Of a stretch of 64,000 nucleotides of DNA, positions 18,089 through 25,509 are shown piece by piece (positions within the stretch are counted from its first letter, which is position 1; each line of letters opens with the position of its first letter). Below the pieces are notes generated by a model. It ran no database searches, was not told the origin of the DNA, and saw only the letters and a program-made list of their open reading frames with translations. The stretch comes from WHSV01 sp050693895 (GTDB taxonomy: Bacteria > Actinomycetota > CADDZG01 > WHSQ01). The stretch is from the NCBI GenBank assembly GCA_050693895.1, contig JBOGWS010000079.1:1-64000 (forward strand). Direction: 5' to 3'. The translations under genes were made by a program, and so were the position numbers.

Positions 18089-18925
18089 TTGACTAGGAAC
18101 GCAGTCCGGCTGGCCTATTCGTTGTTCTCTGTTTGTGCGCTTCTGATCGCGGTCAGCGGTGCGCTGCAGATTGCGAGTCTGTCTAGCGAAGTGCCACAGG
18201 AGTGGGGATCGCGTGAGGCCGACATAGTCCAGCTCATCTCCCTCCTGCCGTTCCTGTTGGTGGGCGTGCTGATCGCAGCTCGTCGCCCGTCCAATTCGAT
18301 CGGCTGGCTCATCCTCGCGGGAATAACGGTGGTGGCGTTTGATTCACTCGTGGGCGAGTACGCGTTGCGTGGTCTCGTAATCGAGCCGGGGTCCCTTCCT
18401 GCTGCAGATATCGCGGCTTGGATATACCAGTGGATCTGGTTCATCCCAATAGCGCTTCTCTCCGTGCTTTTCCTCGTCTTTGCCGGCGGAAAGACGCAGG
18501 GGCGCGCTGGACGTTGGATTCTCGCGCCCAACTGGTTGGCGCTATTCGTTATGGCCGGCCCCATCAGCCGCACACTGGCCTACGGTGCCCTGACGACGAT
18601 TCTGGCGGGGGGTTATCTGCTCGTTGTCCTTGCACTGCGGTCGGTCCTTCCCGTCGACGACGACTCACCGTTCATCGTGGCAGCCTCGACACTAGGGGTC
18701 GTGGCCGCTTTCGGACCGCTGCGCGCCCGCGTCCAGCACGCCGTCGATCGTCGCTTCAACCGTGCCCACTTCGACGCCGAGCTCACCGTCGCCGAGTTCG
18801 GCAACCGTCTGAGGGCCGAGGTCGAACTGAGCTCTCTCGCCGATGGACTCCTGGGCGTCGTGCACACCACTATGCAACCCACCCATCTGTTTTTGTGGTT
18901 GCGTCCGACGGGAGATCATCGATGA
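18089..18925 (+). CDS. Array membrane protein, copy 6 of 7 (internally shortened)
   Basis: The protein has 278 residues from the TTG at 18089; an in-frame ATG at 18017 would overlap copy 5. The N-terminal third is normal (AARRPSNSIGWLI and the following membrane segments). The sequence then passes from FAGGKTQGRAGRW and WLALFVMAG straight to PISRTLAYGAL. The joint removes the NPxGI loop, the RFRR/ERQQLKW loop and RYRLYxIDR in frame, about 120 residues. Downstream it is intact: LPVDDDSPFIVAAS, FGPLRARVQ, VDRRFNRAHFDAELT and QPTHLFLWLR. The stop overlaps the start of copy 7 (ATGA). Confidence 0.65.
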   Translation: MTRNAVRLAYSLFSVCALLIAVSGALQIASLSSEVPQEWGSREADIVQLISLLPFLLVGVLIAARRPSNSIGWLILAGITVVAFDSLVGEYALRGLVIEPGSLPAADIAAWIYQWIWFIPIALLSVLFLVFAGGKTQGRAGRWILAPNWLALFVMAGPISRTLAYGALTTILAGGYLLVVLALRSVLPVDDDSPFIVAASTLGVVAAFGPLRARVQHAVDRRFNRAHFDAELTVAEFGNRLRAEVELSSLADGLLGVVHTTMQPTHLFLWLRPTGDHR

Positions 18926-20133
18926 ACGCGCGCGCGATTGTCTCCGGCCCAAGGGTGGCGATCGCTCTGCTCATCTTGACGTCGGCCTCGACCCTTGCGT
19001 CGATTCTGCTCGGCCAAAGAGACTCGGAATGGATCGCCTTCGTCCTGGTCGGACTCTGGATCGTCGCCCTGTCTCTGGTTGGGACGCTGATCGCCGTGCG
19101 CCGACCAGAGAATCCCATCGGCTGGCTCTTTCTCGTTTCGGCGACCTTCATCGCGCTGTCATCGCTGGCGCAGGCATTCGCACAGCGATGGGGAACCTCC
19201 GGCCCTATAGGAGAACTTGCGGCCTGGTTCACCTTGTGGGTTGCAGTGCCGGGTTTCGCAATCTTCGTCTGGGTCTTCATGTTCTTCCCAACAGGTCGCC
19301 TGCAGGCAGACCGTTGGGTGTGGGTCACTCGCGCGGCTTGGGCGGGCACGGTCCTGATGATTCTCAAGCTCGCCTTGCGGCCAGGCCCGATCGACAGCTT
19401 CCCGACCACTCAAAACCCCTTCGGGATCGAGCCGGCCCGGTCGAGCCTCGACGTCGTCGGGAACGTGGGTGAAGGTCTTCTTGTCGCCGCCGCCTTTCTT
19501 GCAACCGCTTCGCTGGTGGTCCGCGCTCTTAGAGCCCAGGGGATCGAGCGTCTGCAGATGAAGTGGTTCGTCCTTGCCGTTCTCTTTCTCCCGGTCGCCT
19601 TCTTCGCGGGACAACTTTTCCAGCCGTTGGATCCGACCGAGGAGGATGCCGTCACCTTCCTGTTGATCATGGTCGCCCTGCTGGCGATTCCTATAACGAT
19701 GGGGATAGCGATTCTCCGGTATCGCCTCTACGACATCGATCGTTTCATCAACAGGACGCTCGTCTACGCAGCGCTCACAGCCCTGCTCACCGGCGCATAC
19801 CTTCTCGCGGTGCTGACACTTCAATCCGTCCTGCCGCTGCCCGACGACTCGCCCGCGATCGTGGCGGTATCGACGCTGGCGGTGGTAGCGGTCTTCGGCC
19901 CCCTGCGCGCCGGCATCAAGGGCGCGGTCGACCGTCGCTTCAACCGCAGCCGCTATGACGCCGAGCGCACGATCGCAGCCTTCAACGGACGCCTGCGGTC
20001 CGAGGTCGAACTCGATTCTCTGGCCCAGGATCTCGTCGGGGTCGTCGAGGACACCATGCAACCCGCCTACGTGTCGCTGTGGCTGGCCCATGGGGGACCG
20101 AGCGATGATCACGCCAAAGATGAATTTTTCTGA
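18922..20133 (+). CDS. Array membrane protein, copy 7 of 7
   Basis: Full-length last paralogue of 403 residues: AVRRPENPIGWLF, FFPTGRLQADRWV, NPFGIEPA, ALRAQGIERLQMKW, LRYRLYDIDRFINR, LPLPDDSPAIVAVS, FGPLRAGIK, VDRRFNRSRYDAERT and QPAYVSLWLA. Only 56 bp separate it from the SpoIIE-type phosphatase on the same strand, and that gap holds the 18-bp motif also seen before copy 1. A shared transcript is possible, but the motif suggests the phosphatase has its own regulation as well. Confidence 0.7.
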   Translation: MNARAIVSGPRVAIALLILTSASTLASILLGQRDSEWIAFVLVGLWIVALSLVGTLIAVRRPENPIGWLFLVSATFIALSSLAQAFAQRWGTSGPIGELAAWFTLWVAVPGFAIFVWVFMFFPTGRLQADRWVWVTRAAWAGTVLMILKLALRPGPIDSFPTTQNPFGIEPARSSLDVVGNVGEGLLVAAAFLATASLVVRALRAQGIERLQMKWFVLAVLFLPVAFFAGQLFQPLDPTEEDAVTFLLIMVALLAIPITMGIAILRYRLYDIDRFINRTLVYAALTALLTGAYLLAVLTLQSVLPLPDDSPAIVAVSTLAVVAVFGPLRAGIKGAVDRRFNRSRYDAERTIAAFNGRLRSEVELDSLAQDLVGVVEDTMQPAYVSLWLAHGGPSDDHAKDEFF

Positions 20134-20147
20134 CGGTGTGGCGCTTT

Positions 20148-20165
20148 CGTAACGATTGGCGAACG
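20148..20165. promoter_or_regulatory. Second copy of the 18-bp array motif
   Basis: CGTAACGATTGGCGAACG lies 24 bp before the phosphatase start and matches 12622-12639 at 16 of 18 positions. The AAAAGGAGAG ribosome-binding site of the phosphatase follows at about 20177. Role inferred only from recurrence and position. Confidence 0.4.
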
Positions 20166-20189
20166 GAATGGGCGTAAAAGGAGAGTGAG

Positions 20190-21806
20190 ATGAGTGCCAG
20201 AGCGGGAGCGCTGAGACGATTCATAGGCCGCAGGCGGACCCAGGTCCGCTCAGAGGGCGCAACGGCCCCCCTTCAGCGCGAGATGGAAGTCGCCCCCGTC
20301 GATATCGCCCCGAATGACCCCATACTCGCCTATTTTCAAACCGCTTCCGGAGCCGTGGAGCTCGAGTCCCTGCAGCTCGAATCGCCCGCCAGGGATGCGC
20401 TTCTCGAGGCGGGCGTGCGCATCGTGGTGCCTCTCATCACACAGGGCGAGCTGGTCGGTCTCCTCAACCTCGGCCCTCGGCTGAGCGAGCAGGAGTACTC
20501 CGCCGACGACCGCAAGCTTCTCGACGCTCTCGCGGGCCAGGCCGCCCCCGCGGTGAGAGTCGCCCAGCTCGTCCGGCAGCAGGAGAGCCAGGCCAGGGAG
20601 CGAGAGCGAGTGGAGCAGGAGCTCCGAGTAGCGCAGCTTATTCAGCAGCAGTTTCTGCCGCGCGCGCTTCCCGATCTTCAGGGGTGGCACGTCGCGGCGT
20701 ACTATCGCCCGGCCCGAGAGGTCGGCGGTGACTTCTACGACTTCATCGAGCTTCCCGACGACAGGATCGGAATCGTCGTAGGCGACGTGACCGACAAAGG
20801 TGTTCCAGCCGCACTCGTCATGGCGACGACCCACAGCCTGCTGCGTGCGGAGGCTCCGAGGCTCGTTGAGCCCTCGAAGGTGCTCGAGCGCGTCAACGGC
20901 CTCCTCGTCAACGACATGCCCCCCAAGATGTTCGTGACCTGTCTCTACGCGGTGCTCGACCCGGCCGCGGGGACGCTTCGCTTCGCCAACGCGGGACACA
21001 ACCTCCCCTACGTGGGGGCCGACGGAGAGACGCTCGAGCTGATGGCGAGGGGCATGCCCCTCGGCCTGCTCCCCGACATGAAGTACGAGGAGAAGGCGGC
21101 GACGCTCGGTCCGGGGACCAGTCTGCTTCTGCACTCGGATGGACTGGCAGAGGCACACAGCCCGGAGGGCGAGATGTTCGGGTTCCCGCGCCTCATGGGA
21201 ATCGTGGGGAGCGGCGGAGCCGGCGAAGCGCTCATCGACAACTGTTTGAAGTCGCTCGACTCGTTCGTCGGGTCCGAGTGGGACCAGGAAGATGACATCA
21301 CGCTCGTGACATTGCAGCGCTCCGGCGGCGGGGTGGGCCGACCCGGGTCGACCGGCCAGAAGGACGGAAGCAGGGTGCTCACGGAATTCGAGCTCCCGAG
21401 CGAGCCCGGTAACGAGCGGCGGGCTTTCGCTCTGGTGACCGAATCGGTGCAGGAGCTGGGCCTCCCCGACGCTCAACTGGAGCGACTCAAGACCGCGGTG
21501 GCCGAGGCTACGATGAACGCGATCGAACACGGCAATCGCAACGACCCTCGGATTCCCGTGGGCGTTACGGCCTCGATCGAGAACCAGGACCTCGTGGTTC
21601 GCATCACCGACGGGGGTGGCTCGGACATTCTGGCTCGCCCGGAATCCCCAGATCTCGAGGCCAAGCTCGATGGACGTCAGAAAGCGCGTGGTTGGGGGCT
21701 CTTTCTCATCGAGAGCATGGTCGACGAAATGGATGTTGCAAGCGACGGAACGACGCGGACCGTTGAACTCATCTTCCACTTGAAAGGGGACGCCCATGGA
21801 CGCTAA
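20190..21806 (+). CDS. GAF(partial)-PP2C (SpoIIE/RsbU)-HATPase (RsbW-like) protein
   Basis: The 538-residue protein combines a phosphatase and an anti-sigma-type kinase. Residues ~60-130 resemble the second half of a GAF domain (VVPLITQGELVGLLNLG, SADDRKLLDALAGQAA). A coiled-coil linker ends at AQLIQQQFLP. The PP2C domain has VGGDFYDF, GDVTDKGVPAALVMA, FANAGHNLPY, LLHSDGLAEA and EDDITLV, with the metal-binding aspartates in place. From ~400 an HATPase_c_2 domain follows, with N-box AVAEATMNAIEHGN, a GGG-containing G1 and RGWGLFLI. Established RsbU/SpoIIE proteins dephosphorylate STAS proteins and RsbW phosphorylates them; two STAS genes follow directly. Strong AAAAGGAGAG before the ATG. Confidence 0.88.
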   Translation: MSARAGALRRFIGRRRTQVRSEGATAPLQREMEVAPVDIAPNDPILAYFQTASGAVELESLQLESPARDALLEAGVRIVVPLITQGELVGLLNLGPRLSEQEYSADDRKLLDALAGQAAPAVRVAQLVRQQESQARERERVEQELRVAQLIQQQFLPRALPDLQGWHVAAYYRPAREVGGDFYDFIELPDDRIGIVVGDVTDKGVPAALVMATTHSLLRAEAPRLVEPSKVLERVNGLLVNDMPPKMFVTCLYAVLDPAAGTLRFANAGHNLPYVGADGETLELMARGMPLGLLPDMKYEEKAATLGPGTSLLLHSDGLAEAHSPEGEMFGFPRLMGIVGSGGAGEALIDNCLKSLDSFVGSEWDQEDDITLVTLQRSGGGVGRPGSTGQKDGSRVLTEFELPSEPGNERRAFALVTESVQELGLPDAQLERLKTAVAEATMNAIEHGNRNDPRIPVGVTASIENQDLVVRITDGGGSDILARPESPDLEAKLDGRQKARGWGLFLIESMVDEMDVASDGTTRTVELIFHLKGDAHGR

Positions 21807-22149
21807 CGCCCTGGTGGCCAGCGTTCGCCGCAACGGAGAGGTCGCAATCGTGGATCTTGCCGGTCAGTTGGACGGCACGGCCGAGAGGACGCTGAACGAA
21901 GCCTGGGAGGCGGCGGGGGACGCGCCGGTCGTCGCCCTCAACTTCACGAAGTCCACTTACATCAACTCCACAGGCATCGCATTGATCGTCGGGCTTCTGG
22001 GAAAGGCGCGCGTCGAGAACAAGAAGGTCCGAGCCTTCGGGCTGATGGACCACTACAAGGAGATATTCAGCATCACCCGCCTGTCGGACTTCATCGAAGT
22101 CCATGGCGACGAAGCGGGAGCAATCGGCGACCTGGCGGCGAACGCTTAA
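21796..22149 (+). CDS. STAS-domain anti-anti-sigma factor (RsbV-like) 1
   Basis: The 117-residue protein is a single STAS domain: beta strands AIVDLAGQLDG and VVALNFTKSTYI, then the phosphoacceptor loop NSTGIALIVGL, then helix and strand VRAFGLMDHYKEIF. The serine of NSTG aligns with the serine phosphorylated in RsbV (DSTG). In the established partner switch, unphosphorylated STAS protein binds the RsbW-type kinase and frees a sigma factor. The ATG overlaps the end of the phosphatase/kinase gene by 11 bp, which supports direct partnership. No sigma factor gene is in the window. Confidence 0.88.
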   Translation: MDANALVASVRRNGEVAIVDLAGQLDGTAERTLNEAWEAAGDAPVVALNFTKSTYINSTGIALIVGLLGKARVENKKVRAFGLMDHYKEIFSITRLSDFIEVHGDEAGAIGDLAANA

Positions 22150-22190
22150 GTGGCACGGACCGGGGATGTTGCCCCTGAGAGGAGGACGGT

Positions 22191-22544
22191 ATGACGAACG
22201 AAGTGCTGAGCGTTCGGGACGGAGGACCAGGCGCCGCAATCATCGACATCAAGGGTGAGGTGACGGCTCGCAGTGAGGATGCGCTGATGGCTGCGTTCTC
22301 CGAGGCGAACGAGAGCAAGCCGCACGCCATCCTGCTGAACTTCAGCGATCTCGAGTACATGAACTCTTCCGGGATCGGGCTGCTCGTCACACTGCTGGTC
22401 AGGTCCAACCGGCAACGACAACAGCTGTTCGCGTTCGGGCTGACCGATCACTACCGGCAGATCTTCGAGCTCACTCGGCTCGATGAGGCGGTGGGAATCC
22501 ACGACACCGAGGGCGATGCACTGGCCGCGGCCGGGGCGTCCTAG
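22191..22544 (+). CDS. STAS-domain anti-anti-sigma factor (RsbV-like) 2
   Basis: A second 117-residue STAS protein, paralogous to the first. It has AAIIDIKGEVTARSE, ILLNFSDLEYM, the phosphoacceptor loop NSSGIGLLVTL and LFAFGLTDHYRQIFELTRL. Like the first, it shares the unusual FGLxDHYxxIF motif after the core. AGAGGAGGACGGT gives a strong ribosome-binding site. Two STAS proteins for one kinase/phosphatase suggest two inputs or graded control. The TAG stop is the first base triplet of an 81-bp repeat with terminator-like hairpins. Confidence 0.88.
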   Translation: MTNEVLSVRDGGPGAAIIDIKGEVTARSEDALMAAFSEANESKPHAILLNFSDLEYMNSSGIGLLVTLLVRSNRQRQQLFAFGLTDHYRQIFELTRLDEAVGIHDTEGDALAAAGAS

Positions 22545-22622
22545 AGAACTTGCCCGCCCGAAGGGCGGGTTCCGAGCTTTTTTGCTCGGCGAGGCGCAGC
22601 GCAGCTTCGCCGATGCCTAGAG
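22542..22622 (+). repeat. 81-bp three-hairpin repeat, copy A (also terminator-like)
   Basis: The element starts at the TAG of the second STAS gene and ends in another TAGAG. Three stems can be drawn: CCCGCCC/GGGCGGG (22553-22569), CCGAGC/GCTCGG with a TTTTTT loop (22572-22589), and GGCGAGGC/GCTTCGCC from 22588. A second copy of the same length lies at 44075-44155, about 80% identical by eye and likewise starting at a TAG stop. The first stem plus T-run may terminate transcription, but the conserved sequence beyond it suggests a dispersed repeat. Confidence 0.65.
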
Positions 22623-22634
22623 AAGGTGAGTCAA

Positions 22635-23432
22635 GTGACAACCGACGATGAGTCTCGAATCACTCCCGAGGTTGAGGTAGTTGCGGACGAAGCCACCCTC
22701 GAGGTCGTAGAAGAGATCAAGAACGCACGCGACGCCAACTGGGCGAAGCTCACCGGCGCCCTGACGGTCGGCGAGGTGCCACCTGAGGCGCGCAACATCA
22801 ACGTCACGGGCAGGCGGCAAACGGGCCCGATGCAGGGCTTCGGCAAGATGTGGCAGAAGACCTACAGAGTCTCCCTTGGACCCGAGGTCACTCCGCAGGA
22901 GGTCATCGCCGAGTGGAAGGCCAAGTTTCCGAGTTTCTGGCCCGAGGGCAACCGCTTCTACGGACCGTTGACCGGAATTGCGCCGGGAGACGTGGCGCTG
23001 CTCAACCTCACGATGCCGGGCCGCCTGAAGTTGTCGACCGGGGTGCTGGTGCTCTACGCCGACGAAGAGTCGTTCACGTTCATGACGCCGGAAGGGCACA
23101 TGTTCGCAGCTTTCATCACGTTCTCTGCCTTCGAGGACAAGCACGGTGGGACCTCCGCCCAGGCCCAGGTCTTGCTTCGAGCCAACGACCCGTTGTTCGA
23201 GGTCGGCCTGGCTGCCGGCGGTCACCGCAAAGAGGACAAGTTCTGGGTGTACACGCTCGCGGCGCTTGCCGCGCACTTCGGAGTGACCACCGAGGTCGGT
23301 ACTCAGGTCATCTGCGTGGACAAGAGGCGCCAGTGGCGCAACGCAAGAAACATTCGCTACAACTCGGCGATTCGCTCGGGTTTTTACATGATGGGGACGC
23401 CGATTAGAGCCATGAGACGCTCTGGTCGATAG
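22635..23432 (+). CDS. Conserved protein of unknown function
   Basis: The 265-residue protein has an acidic N-terminus, then ARNINVTGRRQTGPMQGFGKMWQKTY (residue 50 on), FWPEGNRFYGPLTGI, KLSTGVLVLYADEESFTFMTPEGHMFAAFITF, VLLRANDPLFEVG and a C-terminal Trp/Arg-rich stretch. It has the look of a conserved single-domain alpha/beta protein, perhaps of the lipid- or ligand-binding SRPBCC type, but I do not recognise the family. GTG 22635 is chosen because AAGGTG lies 6 nt upstream; an earlier GTG at 22626 overlaps that site. No operon partner is obvious. Confidence 0.6.
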   Translation: MTTDDESRITPEVEVVADEATLEVVEEIKNARDANWAKLTGALTVGEVPPEARNINVTGRRQTGPMQGFGKMWQKTYRVSLGPEVTPQEVIAEWKAKFPSFWPEGNRFYGPLTGIAPGDVALLNLTMPGRLKLSTGVLVLYADEESFTFMTPEGHMFAAFITFSAFEDKHGGTSAQAQVLLRANDPLFEVGLAAGGHRKEDKFWVYTLAALAAHFGVTTEVGTQVICVDKRRQWRNARNIRYNSAIRSGFYMMGTPIRAMRRSGR

Positions 23433-23468
23433 ACCGCCTACGGTGCCATTCGATGCCACACTGGCGGT

Positions 23469-24896
23469 ATGAACGAGGAGCGCAACTACGACGCCGTCGT
23501 CGTCGGCGCGGGACCGAACGGGCTGGCCGCTGCCATCGAGCTCGCCCGAACCGGTAAGTCCGTCGTTGTTTACGAGGCCGCCGGCACGCCAGGCGGAGGT
23601 TGCCGATCTGCCGAGCTGACGCTGCCGGGCTTCGTCCACGACATTTGCTCGGCGATCCATCCTCTGGCGTTGGCCTCCCCATTCTTCAAGTCGATCCCCC
23701 TCGCCGACCTCGGCGTGCGCTTTCGCCAGCCGGGATCGCCGCTCGCTCACCCACTGGACGACGGGGACGCGGCGGTGCTCGAGCGCTCGGTGAGCGAGAC
23801 CGCGGAAGGTCTGGGAGGGGACGCGAAGGTGTATAGGAGTCTCATGGGGCCGCTGGCGCGCAACACGGACAAGTTGATCGAGGACATCCTCGGCCCCCTC
23901 CGCATGCCGCATCACCCGATAGCGTTGGCTCGCTTCGGGGTGTCTGCGGTGCGCTCCGCTTATGGACTGGCGAACGCGCGCTTCGAGGGACCGAGGGCGC
24001 GCGCGATGTTCGGCGGCATCGCGGCGCACTCGATGCTCTCCTTGAGACGTCCCCCGACCGCGGCCTACGGGCTCATGCTCGGCCTCGTCGGGCACGGTTA
24101 CGGCTGGCCGACAGTCGAGGGCGGGTCACAGAAGCTGACCGATGCGCTGGTTGCCTACCTCTCTGGGCTCGGGGGTCGGATCGTAACCGACCGCCGTATC
24201 GAGACTCTGCGAGAGCTCCCACGCGCACGCGCCTTTCTCTTCGACCTCACGCCCAAGCAGGTGGTGGCGATCGCCGGTGACGACCTGCCCGCTCGTTACA
24301 AACGTCGCCTTGAGCGTTACGAATACGGTCCGGGAGTGTTCAAGATTGATTTCGCTCTGAGCGAACCGATTCCCTGGAAGGCAGATGTCTGCCGGGGGGC
24401 GGGCACGGTTCACCTCGGAGGGACGCTCGAGGAGGTCACCGCCGCTGAGGACGCCGTCGTTCGGGGCCGCCACCCCGATCGCCCGTACGCGCTGCTCGCG
24501 CAGCAAACCACCTTCGACGAAACGCGCGCGCCCGAGGGAAAGCACACCGCGTGGGCCTACTGTCACGTGCCGAGTGGTTCCGCCGAGGACATGACCGAGC
24601 GAATCGTGGCGCAGATCGAGCGCTTCGCCCCCGGTTTCCGCGACACCGTCATTGCGCAGTCCACGATGACGGCCCCCGAGGTCGAGGCGTACAACGCCAA
24701 CAACGTCGGTGGAGACATCTCCGGTGGAGTGCAGCACTTCGGACAGCTCTTCACGCGTCCGGCGGTGCGCTTCGACCCCTACACGACCCCCAACAAACAG
24801 CTGTACTTCTGCTCGTCGTCGACGCCGCCCGGCGGGGGAGTGCACGGAATGTGCGGACACTTCGCCGCCCGCTCGGCCTTGCGCCGGGTCTTCTGA
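23469..24896 (+). CDS. FAD-dependent phytoene-desaturase-like oxidoreductase
   Basis: The 475-residue protein has the N-terminal dinucleotide-binding motif VVVGAGPNGLAAAIELARTG, a following YEAAGTPGGGCRS segment and a C-terminal FAD-contact region PPGGGVHGMCGHFAAR. This is the architecture of the phytoene dehydrogenase/PYROXD2 superfamily. No carotenoid genes are adjacent, so the substrate is unknown. A related but distinct family member lies at 60.9 kb. The end converges with the GNAT gene, with a 7-bp hairpin across both stops. Confidence 0.75.
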   Translation: MNEERNYDAVVVGAGPNGLAAAIELARTGKSVVVYEAAGTPGGGCRSAELTLPGFVHDICSAIHPLALASPFFKSIPLADLGVRFRQPGSPLAHPLDDGDAAVLERSVSETAEGLGGDAKVYRSLMGPLARNTDKLIEDILGPLRMPHHPIALARFGVSAVRSAYGLANARFEGPRARAMFGGIAAHSMLSLRRPPTAAYGLMLGLVGHGYGWPTVEGGSQKLTDALVAYLSGLGGRIVTDRRIETLRELPRARAFLFDLTPKQVVAIAGDDLPARYKRRLERYEYGPGVFKIDFALSEPIPWKADVCRGAGTVHLGGTLEEVTAAEDAVVRGRHPDRPYALLAQQTTFDETRAPEGKHTAWAYCHVPSGSAEDMTERIVAQIERFAPGFRDTVIAQSTMTAPEVEAYNANNVGGDISGGVQHFGQLFTRPAVRFDPYTTPNKQLYFCSSSTPPGGGVHGMCGHFAARSALRRVF

Positions 24897-24912
24897 ACTG
24901 CTAGAGCAGTTC
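24895..24912. terminator. Hairpin spanning convergent stop codons
   Basis: GAACTGC/GCAGTTC with a four-base loop spans the stop codons of the FAD oxidoreductase (+) and the GNAT (-). There is no T-run on either side, so termination activity is uncertain. Confidence 0.35.
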
Positions 24913-25449
24913 GTCGGGGAGTAGGGAGAAGAGCGTCAGGTCAACTCGCTCGCCTCTCATTACGCGCGCGCTCCGCAACAAACCCTCGCGCTGAAAGCCG
25001 CATGTCCGGGCTACGCCTTCGGATGCCTCGTTCCCGACGTTGGTCAGAAGCTCGAGACGCTGCACCTCGAGGTCGCGGAAGGCCCAGCGCGCAGTGAGGC
25101 GCACCGCTCGTGTGGCGATTCCACGTCTCCGGGCATGGGCCGCGACCCAGTAGCCGACCTCCGCCGTGGAGTGGGCGGGATGCAGCTTGAGTCCCACTCC
25201 GCCCAGGAGGTCGTCGGTGGTCTCGTCTACGATCGCCGAATCGGTTCCCACGCCCATCGCCTCCTGGCGCGCGTTGGTCTTGAAGAAGAGCTTGGCCTCC
25301 CTGCGCGTATAAGGGGCGGGGATGCCGGTCCAGCGCGCGATCTCGGAATCCCCTAGCAGGTCAGCGAGATGGGGAAGGTCCGTCTGCCGCCACGACCTGA
25401 TGGCGATGACGCCGTCCTTCAGGGATGCGGGGGGCGATAGGGGCGCCAT
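24901..25449 (-). CDS. GNAT N-acetyltransferase (RimJ/RimL type)
   Basis: The 182-residue protein has the GNAT fold in RimJ/RimL order: IRSWRQTDLPHLADLL at the start, VGYWVAAHARRRGIATRAVRL with the acetyl-CoA binding R-R-x-G-x-A loop, LEVQRLELLTNVGNEAS, and RTCGFQREGLLR near the end. Targets in this family range from ribosomal protein N-termini to small molecules and cannot be told here. The ATG has no Shine-Dalgarno sequence but TAGAGT lies exactly 6 nt upstream, so the mRNA is probably leaderless. Confidence 0.82.
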   Translation of the reverse strand: MAPLSPPASLKDGVIAIRSWRQTDLPHLADLLGDSEIARWTGIPAPYTRREAKLFFKTNARQEAMGVGTDSAIVDETTDDLLGGVGLKLHPAHSTAEVGYWVAAHARRRGIATRAVRLTARWAFRDLEVQRLELLTNVGNEASEGVARTCGFQREGLLRSARVMRGERVDLTLFSLLPDELL

Positions 25450-25455
25450 CGCCTC

Positions 25456-25461
25456 ACTCTA
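25456..25461 (-). promoter_or_regulatory. Putative -10 box, leaderless GNAT transcript
   Basis: On the minus strand TAGAGT is followed by six bases and the ATG at 25449. Matches the TANNNT-N6-start pattern seen at several other genes in the window. Confidence 0.5.
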
Positions 25462-25509
25462 GTGCCCGGGTGAGCCACGGAGGTCGCACGTCGCTGCAAC
25501 AATAGGGAC

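Noticed and set aside
20250..21833. Long minus-strand frame (527 codons)
   Set aside because: Antisense to the SpoIIE-type phosphatase, whose motifs are all intact; the antisense translation has none.
22617..24095. Long minus-strand frame (492 codons)
   Set aside because: It is antisense to two clear genes (unknown protein and FAD oxidoreductase). Its Arg/His/Gly-rich translation is typical of a shadow frame in GC-rich DNA.
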